A stretch of DNA of 11,329 nucleotides. Source: Ettlia oleoabundans. Its lineage: Eukaryota; Chlorophyta; Chlorophyceae; Chlamydomonadales. Below, in pieces: positions 1 to 9,402 of this stretch. Each line of letters begins with the position of its first letter. The stretch's first letter is position 1. Under the pieces are notes generated by a model, which was not told the origin of the DNA, did not search any database, and worked only from the letters and a program-made list of their open reading frames with translations. Location of the stretch: positions 1 to 11,329 of the forward strand of contig JAAMXP010002145.1 in the NCBI GenBank assembly GCA_019693395.1, written 5' to 3'. The position numbers and the translations under genes are program-made.

Positions 1-34
1 CCACCCCCCCATTCCATCCTTCCCCACTCCACAG

Positions 35-1562
35 ACTCGTGAGGTTTTGGTGTACGTATATGACAAGGTTTTGAAGCTGGCCCACCCATTCATGCCCTTC
101 ATCACTGAGGAAATGTGGCAGGTGGGTGGCGGGCTTATTTGTTGGGCTGGGCGTCTGTTCAGGTGGTCAGTGGTCCATGATGTTTCTGTTGTCGAGCTGT
201 GCACTAGGCGCTGTTGGGATCGTTTGACAGTCCCACGCAGGTCAGCCGCCTGCCCACCATCCACCTGGTAAGCGTCTGTTGCCTGCAATGGGACCCAGCG
301 CCACCCACTGTTCTGAAAACCACCACCGCCGCCACCAACGACCCAGGCTGCTTGTTACCTTCTGCAGGCAACACCGCACCAGGGCCCGGCTCTCATCACC
401 GCCCCCTGGCCCTCAGCTGAAGCCGCCATTGACGAAGCAGCCACAGCACAGTTCGAGGCACTACAGGCAGCTGTGCGTGCGGTACGAAATGCGAGGGCCG
501 AGTACGGCGTCGAGCCAGGAAGAAAGATTGCAGCCACCTTCCGCGTGGACGCACCCGAGCTGCGAGCTGCACTGGCAGCGGAGGCACCTGTGCTGGCACT
601 GCTGGCTCGCCTGGACCCGGAGCAGGTGGGTGGGTGGGTGGGTGGGTACTGGTGGGACATTTTGAGTCGAGAGTAAAGGCTCTGCATCAGTCGGGGGCAG
701 GACGAAGAAGTTCAGTGATACTTGAGGATAGGAGCTCTTTTTGTTGCATGGTAGGGGAGTTATCAGGTGGAGCGTCGTGCCAAATTGCTTATGTAAGCGG
801 CGCTGTTTATTATAGCAGGACCACTGTCTATTGTCCCCACCAGTTATAGCTCTGAAAGGCTGTGACTTTCAAATCGGCTTCATCTCACTTGCTGCGCCGT
901 CAAATGCCGGCCTGGCCTCCATTCTTCGTGCAGGTGTCTTTTGTGGGTGAGGAGGAGGGTGGTGCGCTTGCAGGGCAGAAAGGCCAGATTGAGCTGGTGG
1001 TTCGGGAAGGAATAGAGGCATTCCTGCCCATGGCGGGGCTGTTTGATGCAGGTGCGTGTGAACGGGGGTGGGTGGGTGGTGGTGGCCGTGGTGGTGGTGA
1101 GGGCGGAGGGGGGGTCACGGGCGGGGCGCTCGGAAGCCTTGTGGCAAGACCAGCAGGCCGGCTGCACGGGTCAGAGCACCCGTTTGGCAAGATGGTCCGA
1201 GGCTGAGGCTGGGTCTGGGCAGGCCTTGGCAGGGCAGCGTGCGGGAAATGGCTGCCCAGCTTGCAACTTGAGCAACGGGTGAGATGACATGCACACTCAC
1301 CCAGCCGTGCATGGCTGCCTATCCACGCTCTTTAGCTTCCCCCGTTTCACTGCCTGCAGCCAAGGAGATTGAGCGGCTACAGAAGCAGCAGGGCAAGGTA
1401 GAGAAGGAGCTGGAGGGGCTGCAGGCACGGCTCAGCAACAGCAGCTTTGTGGACCGCGCGCCTGAGAAGGTGGTGGCGGAAGTAAAGGCGCAGGCCGCAG
1501 AAGCGGCTGAGCAGTTGGCCATGATTCAGGATAAGATTGCTAAGTTCAGCCAGCTGGCGTAA
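35..1562 (+). CDS. Valyl-tRNA synthetase, organelle/bacterial type, C-terminal part (5' end off window)
   Basis: Charges tRNA-Val with valine. The model joins 35-121, 368-625, 934-1051 and 1360-1562 (TAA), giving 221 residues in frame. Residues 1-29 end the anticodon-binding helical domain ([13 protein letters not shown]). Residues 30-115 contain ITAPWP followed by [16 protein letters not shown], the arrangement of bacterial ValRS and plant organellar ValRS rather than the cytosolic enzyme. Residues 116-155 carry [11 protein letters not shown]. Residues 156-221 are a Lys/Glu/Ala-rich heptad helix pair ([19 protein letters not shown], then [10 protein letters not shown]), the C-terminal coiled-coil arm that contacts the tRNA. 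All three internal introns are GT-AG, and position 34 is the end of a further upstream intron with a pyrimidine-rich acceptor (1-34). The catalytic HIGH/KMSKS domain and any targeting peptide lie off the window. Organelle targeting is inferred only from family resemblance. Confidence 0.93.
626..647 (+). repeat. GGGT tandem tract at the 5' splice site of ValRS intron 626-933
   Basis: The intron begins exactly with GTGGGT and continues as five GGG runs separated by single T bases (628-630, 632-634, 636-638, 640-642, 644-646). In DNA or pre-mRNA this fits the classic four-tetrad-run rule for a G-quadruplex with one-base loops. The tract also places several identical GTGGGT donor-like words at 4-nt steps; use of any but the first would shift the frame. 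Confidence 0.9.
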
Positions 1563-1712
1563 AGTGTGGGCCTGCGTGGATACGGCAACTTGCAGCTGGA
1601 AGCGTAGCTAAAGCACTGGCGTCAACATGCTATATCGGGGCTGCATTTACAACATATTATTATAACTGACATCCGTGTATTACACTTAAGTACCTTACAA
1701 CCTGGCCGGTGC

Positions 1713-1717
1713 TGTAA
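1713..1717 (+). terminator. TGTAA poly(A) signal for the ValRS gene
   Basis: This is the only TGTAA pentamer on the plus strand between the ValRS stop (1562) and the next gene. TGTAA is the usual green-algal nuclear polyadenylation signal, with cleavage normally about 10-20 nt downstream, which would give a 3' UTR of about 165-175 nt. Confidence 0.75.
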
Positions 1718-1977
1718 CTAGCCTGGAGACGCAGCAGCATAATGTTGGCGGCCAAGCAGCAGCCGCTGCCGCTGAGCTGGCACCGGTTCTGGCGCCCATT
1801 CTTGCGTGGCTTATGGTGCGCCGAATGCATCTCTAACTCTCGACTTAGCCGAAATTTTACTTTGCCATGCCACCGGCTCGCATACGGCAGAAAACCAGCT
1901 TGCTCCCAATCAAATGCAGTCAAATCAGCATAGCCGTGCAGCAGCACTGACGGACACAATAGTACCGTCTCAGGACC
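1718..1977 (+). promoter_or_regulatory. Promoter / 5' UTR interval of the galactosyltransferase gene (by position)
   Basis: The gap between the ValRS poly(A) signal and the downstream ATG is only about 260 bp, so it must hold ValRS cleavage, the promoter and the 5' UTR of the next gene. I see a CCAAT at 1906-1910, 68 bases before the ATG, but no convincing TATA box or repeated operator-like element. The call rests on position only. Confidence 0.4.
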
Positions 1978-4900
1978 ATGCTACGAGCCTTGAACCTTGT
2001 CACGTTATGCGCCCTTGCACTTCAGTTAGTGGCAGCGGAAACGAAGCCCACTACGCACACCCTGATCGCAACAGAATGCAGTCAATACTTCACATGGTGA
2101 GAAGCAGTCCGTAACGAGAACTGGGTTCCCATGCTTCCGGTTGTTGCCGCGCTCTGCCGCCACTGCCGCCGCAACGTCAGCTGACCCCGACCTGCTTGCT
2201 CTCCACTGCATGTCCTTCGCGCAGGCAAATGATCGGTACGTCATTTCGGTGGAGGCACCCGATACGGCAGTGCATTAGGCTTGGCACTTCACACCTTGGT
2301 GCAGCAACATAGTCAATTCCTGCCGCCGCTTCTGCGCCTTCCTCCCCACTGCAGGCATCGTTTTCAGCATGCGCAGGGCGGGCATGCCTGGGCCTGTCAC
2401 ACGTCTTATGAGTTGTACATCCGAAGCCTACGAGGAGCTTCCAGCAGCCGATAAGAAGTTGAAATTTGAAGGGGTGAAAACCCACATCGCCCCCTCGTAT
2501 AGCGTGCACCCCCGCACCGGCGACGGTGCGCTGCGTTGTGACACGATTCTTGTGCTCATTGCTTGCTTTCTCTATGGCCATCACTTCCCTTCACCCATGA
2601 AAGGAAATATTTTTCCATGCTTGACTGCACAGCAGTGCATGGTTGTCCAGCAGCGTGGGCCGCTTGCTGCCCTCAACATCGCACACGTGCTGCACCATCT
2701 CACCCCTGGCCCCTGCTCTGTTGTGCAGTGTACCCTGGCATCAACAAGCCGGTGGCGGTTATAGACTGGATGGCCCACACAGATGTGTTGGAGGATTATG
2801 TGTTGGTCATAGATGCAGACATGATCATGCGCAGGCCGGTGCTGCCGCAGGTGCGAACGGGCAGGCAGGAGGGTTGGTGGTCGGTTCATGAGTTGAGTGC
2901 ATCAGTGGGTTAGCAGGCGCTAGAAATCGTAGAGAGGAAGGGTGGTGCTGCATTGCACGCTGTTGTGCACTGCATGTCTGCTGCGTTATGGCCCCCACTG
3001 CCTTCCTGATTGTTCCAGGAGCTGGGAGCGGCACCTGGCACAGCCATTAGCGGCTTCTTCGGGTACATGGTCGGTCAGTGTGGCTGCCTGCCTGGCTGGC
3101 TGGCAGCATTGCTTTGCTCTGTCAGCCTGATTGCAGCCTGTTGTATGTAGCTGCTGGGGTTACCTGGTACCTTGCACATGTCTGCCTTGAGACTGCCCAG
3201 GAAGCTGTTACACCTAGAGTTGGGGAAATTGCTGGCAACTTGACATGGGTTTGTATTCTACCAGCTGGTTTGTGTTGCACTCCTGTCCACTACTTATTGT
3301 TCCTGCCGTTTGTTTCACCAACCCAGCAGGGGTGTCCAATGAGCTGGCGCTGCGGCACGTGCCGGAGGTGGGGCCACGGCGGGACGAGCTGGCAGGGCCC
3401 GTAGGGCGCAGGGGGGACCAGGTGAGCAGGATTGGATGGCGTTTGAGGGCCATAAGTTCATCAAGGCAGCAGTGTTGGACAGTAGATGTCGCTCTTTTGT
3501 CAACAGCCAGTAGCAGACATTGCTGCTGGGGTCGTTTTCAGGCAACACCTACCTGGACCACAGCGCCAGCTCTCCCCCAGCTTTCCATGCGGATCCTGGC
3601 TGCCTCACCTGCCTGTTCAAATTTTTGGCATTGCCCAACAGCGCCCCCTTCCCAGCATCAAAGACAGAAACCAAACCCACTCACCTCTTCCTTCTTCCTA
3701 CCTGTCCAGGTGGGCGGCTTCACATTGATGGAGCGTGAGGATCTTCGGCGGGTGGGGCCCCACTGGCTGCGGCTGTCCGAGGATGTGAGGTCTGACCCAA
3801 AGGTGAGCTGGAACATGGCACGGGGTTAGGGTGCCTCAGCAGGCCCTTAGCACGCATGTCGCCACCCACTTGATGTCTCCTTACCTGTCCGGCTACCGAG
3901 CCCCTCACCTCCAGCACTTCTCCTGATCCCGATCCCTGTTGCAGGCGTGGAACCTGACGGGTGACGCGTATGCACAGCCGGGGGAGCGGCCCTGGATAGC
4001 AGAGATGTACGGCTACTCCTTTGCCTGCTCCAGAGTGGGGGTGTGGCACCGCGTGCACCCCACCACCATGCTGTACCCGGGATACGAGGTGGGGCTGGAG
4101 CACTTCACAGGTGGGTGTTTTGAAAGGTACCGCCCATGACTATTTCTGTCAGTTTTGTGAGTTCCTGTGCTTGCTGTGCAACGCATGTATCAACGGCACG
4201 AAATGCGTGTCCGAGGGCATGTTTCTGCATGGATCGCTTTGTGCTCGCCACCATTCTGCTGACCTGGCATGCCCCATCCTGCCGTCCCCACTGTCCATTC
4301 AGCATTTCCGTCTGCTGTCTGCAGACCCAGTGCGTGTGCTTCACTACGGCATTCTGTGGGAGGTGGGGGCGGGCACCGGCTACTCGTTTGACAAGCACTG
4401 GCACTATGACTTCCAGGCGCTGGCCTGCCCACCTTGGAATCTCAGGTAAGCGGGGTCAAGGGTTGTTGGGCACAGTCGCTGCTTCGCTGTGGATTGGGCA
4501 GGTGGAAAGCTTCAAGCCATGCTTCGCCATCCTGCCCTGCCTCTTGCACATGCAGCCATCATCGCGATGCTGACCACACAGCCCATGCTATGAACACAGT
4601 ATACACCAAACCCTGTCCGGCCCTTGGTTGTGTTCAATGCAGCTCTGACCCACGGCAGACCAAGCGCGGCCTGTTTGCGCACCCACCCCGCCCATCCTCC
4701 CTCAACACCACGGGGGCAGAGCTGCTACGGGACTTACTAGCCATAGAGGCAAGCTGCTTGGGGGCTATTAGTTGGCCCCACCAACTGTACCTTCCTTCAT
4801 GAAATGCCTCTCGTCCCAACCCTGGCCATCAGCACCTTGTTGAGCTTGGTTCAGCGACCTGTAGTCGCCTTGGAAACAGCAGTTCACCGCAGCTTGGTGG

Positions 4901-5564
4901 GATGGTCCTACGTAAATGTCAGGCTTTGTGAGTTGGTAACCGTTTGTGTGCGTGATGCAGGTGATTGCCACACTGAATGAGGCATTCTGCGAGCGGCATC
5001 GCAAGCACTGTCCTCCATCAGAAGAACTGGAGCGCGAGTGCGGCAAGGTGAGGGCTGCTGCCAGCAGCTGCTGAGGCACAATCTTGGGCTCACGCGGCAA
5101 CAATGTGGGTTGGATGGCACATCGCCAGTGGGTAGCTGGGCGCATTGCATGCGCTGCATGGCATAGAACGCTGATGAGCAAAGCAAACCCATGCATGCCA
5201 TTCTCCTATGCAGGCCGACGACATAGCCAGGGAGTTGGCGGCAGCGTACGGCAGCTTGGAGACCCCTCCAGAGCTTCTCGAGTCGGCAGAGGCTCTCTCT
5301 GCTTCTGGCCCCTCCTCCCAATATGGGCCGGGCAATGTCGAAAAGGCAGAGGTGCAGCATTTGCAGCTATCAAGCGCAGCAGCAGAGTTAGAGCTTGAAT
5401 TATCAGTAGCAGGCGATCGAAGCAGCTGGCCAGCGGCTTCCATGCTGCACACAGGCAGTTTGGATGGGCATGTGGACGCCTTGTACCAGCAAACACATGG
5501 TAGCAGTACAGAAATTGACAATCATGACCATGCAGATCTATGGGATGCGCACAGTGAGCTGTAA
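1978..5564 (+). CDS. SGT1: Peptidyl serine alpha-galactosyltransferase-like glycosyltransferase (SGT1/SERGT1 family), secretory pathway
   Basis: Probably adds galactose to serines in extensin-type Ser-Hyp motifs of cell-wall proteins in the ER/Golgi, as described for plant and Chlamydomonas members. The model joins 1978-2096, 2225-2235, 2355-2525, 2729-2850, 3019-3073, 3330-3421, 3710-3802, 3945-4110, 4325-4445, 4643-4748, 4961-5047 and 5214-5564, giving 497 aa. Residues 1-20 are a signal peptide (hydrophobic LVTLCALALQLVAA, then ETKP). Family landmarks follow in order: ECSQYFTWQ (33-41), GMPGPVTRLMSCT (53-65), SVHPRTGD, YPGINKP (102-108), the DxD-type metal/nucleotide-sugar motif DAD (129-131), VGGF (191-194), NLTGDAY (224-230), IAEMYGYSF (239-247), YPGYE, VLHYG (281-285) and RDLLAIEVIATLNEAF. 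The plant relative recalled for comparison has two such domains and a C-terminal transmembrane helix; this one has a single domain, no membrane span, and ends HSEL. The start was chosen because it is the Met directly before the signal peptide. Exact acceptor specificity is inferred; a hydroxyproline arabinosyltransferase-like role is the alternative. Confidence 0.9.
2225..2235 (+). other. SGT1: 11-nt microexon (exon 2 of the galactosyltransferase gene)
   Basis: Exon 1 ends in TG (phase 2) at 2096 and exon 3 starts at 2355 needing one base before it. The stretch GCAAATGATCG, preceded by CGCAG and followed by GTACGT, supplies exactly this. It restores W-Q-M-I-G, which aligns with the conserved WQ..G between the YF.W and the GMPGPVTRL motifs. 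Skipping it puts exon 3 out of frame and reaches TAA at 2452-2454. Confidence 0.85.
4749..4960 (+). other. SGT1: GC-AG intron (intron 10 of the galactosyltransferase gene)
   Basis: The donor reads GAG|GCAAGC and the acceptor GATGCAG|GTGATT. Joining 4748 to 4961 gives RDLLAIE-VIATLNEAF, matching the family's RDLL.IE....LNEA motif without a gap. Reading through the donor reaches a stop at 4800-4802, and no nearby GT donor keeps both frame and homology. Confidence 0.82.
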
Positions 5565-6150
5565 TCACGCATTGCTTGTGCCGTGAGTGTCAACCTGGTG
5601 TGTTACTGGGAAGATGCCGCAGCAGCTGCAGGCAGCCCAAGTGCTAGATGGAATCAATCCAATACGTCGCGTTGGCAAGGGTTGGTGTGCACTTGAATTC
5701 CAAAAGGACACAGTAGAGGTGGCGTCGCTGCAGGAAACTGGGCTGTGCTTGTTGCTTGCACGCCTTATTGAAATCATCTGCCTTGATTACACAATGAGGG
5801 CACCCTTTTGGTGACTTGCGAAGAATTGGCCTTGGTGGTAGATTGGTACTGATAAATTGCAGACTATACACAAGTGGCTGCATTGCCACCTGAGCATGAT
5901 GGTGGGGGAAGGAGGGAGGGTCAAGAGATGAAATAGACTCACGTAAGGGGTATGCATTTGCGCCGTCTGTGTGCTATCACACGGGCGGGCAGGCTGGATT
6001 TGGGCCACAGCAGGCAGCCACAGCAGGCAAAGAAAATTATTCCCAGGAGCACTCTGGCTGCAGCGGGACGCCAACCACACCAGTTGCAGATAGGTGCCGA
6101 ATGCAACAACAAGGTAAAGGGTGTGGGTGGTTCTTGCCGCATGCTGTCTA
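5565..6150. other. Convergent intergenic region between the galactosyltransferase and tryptophan synthase genes
   Basis: This holds the 3' UTRs of two converging genes. I find no conserved coding segment in any frame. On the minus strand TTACA at 5787-5791 is the tryptophan synthase poly(A) signal. On the plus strand there is no TGTAA after the galactosyltransferase stop, so where that transcript ends is unclear. The transcripts may overlap. Confidence 0.6.
5787..5791 (-). terminator. TGTAA poly(A) signal for the tryptophan synthase beta gene
   Basis: Plus-strand TTACA reads TGTAA on the minus strand, about 360 nt past the TGA at 6153-6151. It is the first such pentamer downstream of that stop, which fits an algal 3' UTR of about 370-385 nt. 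Confidence 0.7.
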
Positions 6151-6189
6151 TCACTTGCCGGTCAGGTGTGGCAGGTAGTTGGCAGCGTT
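6151..6189 (-). other. TSB: Short last coding exon of tryptophan synthase beta (12 codons plus stop)
   Basis: After GDKDVT the previous exon runs into GTGGGT at 6392. About 200 nt further on, TGGTGCAG|AACGCT opens a 39-nt exon reading [12 protein letters not shown] and then TGA. This lines up with the final helix of plant TrpB, which ends a few residues after DKDV. The frame (phase 0) is kept. The match is short, so this exon is the least certain part of the gene model. Confidence 0.78.
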
Positions 6190-9100
6190 CTGCACCAGGC
6201 ACCAATATCAAGCAACAGACAAGAAGGATGCACATGAGCAGTCAGGCCACAGACCTACACAGAACTTCAACTGGCAGTCGGGCTTACCCACGCAGCAATC
6301 CTGACGCACCAGCAATACACAACATGGCATAAACGCCTTTTCCACAGTTGCGGTACATATAGCAACCTGGCCGAAGCCGCCCAGCCACCCACCGTGACAT
6401 CCTTGTCTCCGCGGCCGCTGCAGTTGAGTACGATGCGCGTGCCATCTGGCACCGTGGGGCACAGCTTGTCCAGGTAGGCCAGCGCGTGGCTGGTCTCCAA
6501 GGCGGGGATGATGCCCTCTAGGCGGGACAGCAGCTGGAAGGCACCCAGAGCCTCGTCATCTGCAAGCAATGAGCCAAACAGCGTTAACAACATATGAATA
6601 GAAGCGGGAAAGGCAGGAAAAGTCTAACAAGGGCGGGCCCGCATCAGACGCAAACAAACAAAAAGGCGGCCGCAGTGGCGGAGGCAGTTGCAGCAACAGT
6701 AAGATGAATATAACATGAACTAGACATGCCACAGCTACCACCGTGCACCCACCCGTGACTGCGTGGTACTCAGCGCGCCCAACCTCCTTTAGGAAGGAGT
6801 GCTCAGGGCCCACGCCGGGGTAGTCCAGCCTGCACAGGTGAATGAAGCAACGATATGGAAGTGAGGCTAAAGCCAAGGTGCTCACCCAATACTTGAGAAG
6901 CTTAAGGATCTTGAGCCACAAGAATGGCTGGCTTTACCACCTGGTTCAACCCACCCCCACCCTTCCTACACTCCTGATCTGCAGCCAGTGGGCCGCTACC
7001 ACTTGCACTCTTCACCACAGCTTCAGGCCATGGGCCACCAAACATGCTCAGGGTGTCCCTCTCCACGCCAACACAGGCAGTGCAGGTTCTGTTATGCTGC
7101 TTAATCCAGCCAGCTGGCCCAGCCTCCCACTCAGCGCATCAAACCCAGCTTGTCCCAGGTGCGGTGCCGCTCACCCCGCTGAGATTGAGTGTGGGTCCAC
7201 CACCTGCCCCTCCTCGTCCTGGATGAGCAGCGAGTAGGATCCGTGCAGCACACCCGGCTTGCCTAGCGTCAGGGTGGCCGCGTGCTTCTCTGTGTCCACG
7301 CCCTCTCCGCCTGCAGGGAAGGATCGGGAGGAGGTTGGGATGAGAGAAGGGACAGTGAAAAAAAATTTTCAACTAATTGCGTTTGCCGAGGGTCTGGGAA
7401 TGGGACATGACTGCCAGAATGGCCTAGCTTACAGTAAAAGGGTCTGGGAATGGGACAGGACTGCCAGAATGGCCTAGCTTACAAACAACAGAGCAAGGCA
7501 GCAGACAGACAATGAGCAATCCGGTTGATCCCTCACCAGCCTCCACTCCAATCAGGCGCACGTCCTCATCCTCCACAAATTCGTGGAAGAGCCCCATGGC
7601 ATTGCTGCCGCCTCCCACGCATGCCACCAGCACGTCTGGCTTGCCGCCCCATGCCTCCTGCGCCTGCCGCCGAGTCTCGCGTCCGATGCAGGCGTGGAAG
7701 TCCCGCACCTGAGACACCATGGAGGAGGTGGCGGGAGGCAGGAAGCAGGAAAGAGTGAGGAGCAAGGATGAGTGAGTCCATACAGGCAAAGGAGGAAGTG
7801 AGGGTGCAAGGAAGGTCACAGCCAACAGGAATGCGGGATGTGGTACATAGAACAGCCTTCATGACCCAGGCAACAACCCCAAAACTACTAATTACCCTCC
7901 AGGCCCTGCAATGAGCACGCACCATCATGGGGAAGGGGTGGGGGCCCGCCACGCTGCCCAGGATGTAGTGTGTGGTCTCCACGTTGGTCACCCAGTCGCG
8001 AATGGCCTCGCTGGTGGCGTCCTTGAGCGTGCGCGTGCCGCTGGTCACGGGACGCACCTGGCGCAAGGGGAGAGGGGAGGGATAGTGGAGTGTGGAGCCG
8101 GGAAGAGAAGCGTACTACTCCAGCTGCTGTCACCTTTGCAATCCTGCTACTGCTGCGAGCATGGTGCTGGCATGCCCGCTCACCTCCGCTCCCAGCAGGC
8201 GCATGCGGAAGACGTTGAGTGCCTGCCGCTCCATGTCCTTCTCTCCCATGTACACTACGCACTCCAGGCCCGCACGTGCGCACACTGTGGCCTGCAGCGA
8301 AAATGCGGTGTGGAATGGACCATAAAGGGGAGGGTCAGAACGGAAGCCTGCCCCTCATGGTTGCAAGAGGGCAAAGTGTCCAGCAGTGTGCCGAGCCGGA
8401 GGGCGGAAGTGGGCAGCACAATGGCACCACAACATCTCCATGCACCGGTGCCACAGCACAGTTATCTTACCACTGCATTTGGCAGAGCTGCATTGGCAGG
8501 CTACCCACGGCATCCACTAAAAAAAACTGTGTGCGTACACAGGTGCTGTATAGGTTGAGGACATGTGGAAGCAAACTTGGCAAACTCACTGTCGCCACAC
8601 CGTGCTGCCCCGCCCCCGTCTCGGCAATGATGCGCTTCTTTCCCATGCGCTTGCACAGCAGCGCCTGGCCGAGCGAGTTGTTGATCTTGTGGGCGCCGGT
8701 GTGGTTGAGATCCTCGCGCTTCAGGTAGATCTCGGGGCGGCTGCCATCGGGCCTGCGGAATGGCAGCACAGCGGTGGCGGTGGCGGCAACACGATGAGCG
8801 GTGCTGCCCATCACCAGGTAGTGGCGCACCCTCTGGCAAAAGAATGCCACATTCACTTTGTCACGGATAATGTGCTGGAACAAGCCAGCACAACAGATGG
8901 CAATAAAGTCCTGTTGGGCGGGCTGCCTGCCGCTGCCGGCATGCCGGCCGCACCTGCGGTAGTGCTCAGACAGCCGCTCAGCGTGGTACAGGGGCGACGG
9001 GCGGCCCACGTACTCCTTAAGGAGGTGATCAAGCTCGGCCTGCGTGGGTGAGGCAGAGTGGAAGCTAAAGTGGGTGCCCAGCATGTGCAATGGCTTCACA

Positions 9101-9402
9101 CGCTGGCTGCCTTACATGCTACAACAGTCAGCTCATCGCACCAGGAAGAATGGGTCCTTAATAGCCTCCTCATAGGCCGCTGTGAGCTCATCTAGCGCCA
9201 CAATAAGGGTCTCCGGCACGTAGCGCCCTCCAAAGCGCCCGTAGCGTCCACTGCTGTCTGGCCGTTGCACGACGCCCTCAGAAGCAGGCGCCATGGTGCA
9301 AACCACCGGGGCGCGGCGCTGTGCCTGTGGGCGAGTGCTGGACCGCTGCACACCCCGAAGTGGGGGGCACAGACGCGTGCCAGCAATCGCCGCACACTGC
9401 AT
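6151..9402 (-). CDS. TSB: Tryptophan synthase beta subunit, chloroplast-targeted
   Basis: PLP enzyme joining indole and L-serine to make L-tryptophan, partnered by an alpha subunit not present here. Exons in transcript order: 9402-9142, 9039-8954, 8752-8590, 8291-8184, 8057-7923, 7708-7537, 7310-7175, 6829-6753, 6559-6393 and 6189-6151 (TGA); all introns GT-AG; 447 aa. Residues 1 to about 38 are rich in Arg/Ala/Ser and lack acids, with VVCTMA near the likely cleavage point: a chloroplast transit peptide. Then [10 protein letters not shown] (57-66), the [14 protein letters not shown] segment with PLP lysine K138, [12 protein letters not shown] with catalytic E160, [16 protein letters not shown], the phosphate-binding GGGSN (283-287), [14 protein letters not shown], and SGRGDKD (427-433) with the PLP-ring serine S427. 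Length and motifs match intact plant/bacterial TrpB, so it should be active. An in-frame Met at 9441 would add 13 residues; 9402 was preferred because the transit peptide begins cleanly there. No fusion to trpA is seen. Confidence 0.95.
7391..7490. repeat. 50-bp tandem duplication in tryptophan synthase intron 6
   Basis: Two adjacent copies start at 7391 and 7441, each beginning GGTCTGGGAATGGGACA. They are identical for 43 bases except one change (T at 7408, G at 7458), after which the last seven bases diverge. It sits in the intron 7311-7536. Each copy carries TTACA, which is TGTAA on the transcribed minus strand (7429-7433 and 7479-7483). Confidence 0.95.

Noticed and set aside
862..1206. 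Long plus-strand open frame covering the ValRS exon 934-1051.
   Set aside because: Only the 934-1051 part matches ValRS; the rest is G-rich intron translated as Gly/Val repeats.
2177..2584. Minus-strand open frame of 135 codons opposite galactosyltransferase exons 2 and 3.
   Set aside because: It is the antisense shadow of conserved exons; its translation has no recognisable domain.
3542..3709. Possible extra exon inside the intron 3422-3709: after TTTTCAG it reads GNTYLDHSASSPPAF, vaguely like the N-terminus of class V aminotransferase/cysteine desulfurase proteins.
   Set aside because: The flanking exons join in phase across it (RRGDQ-VGGF) and match the family without a gap. Only about nine residues look similar and the rest shows no further homology, so chance is more likely.
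8563..9051. Plus-strand open frame of 162 codons over tryptophan synthase exons 2 and 3.
   Set aside because: It is antisense to clear TrpB motifs and spans an intron, with no recognisable protein features of its own.
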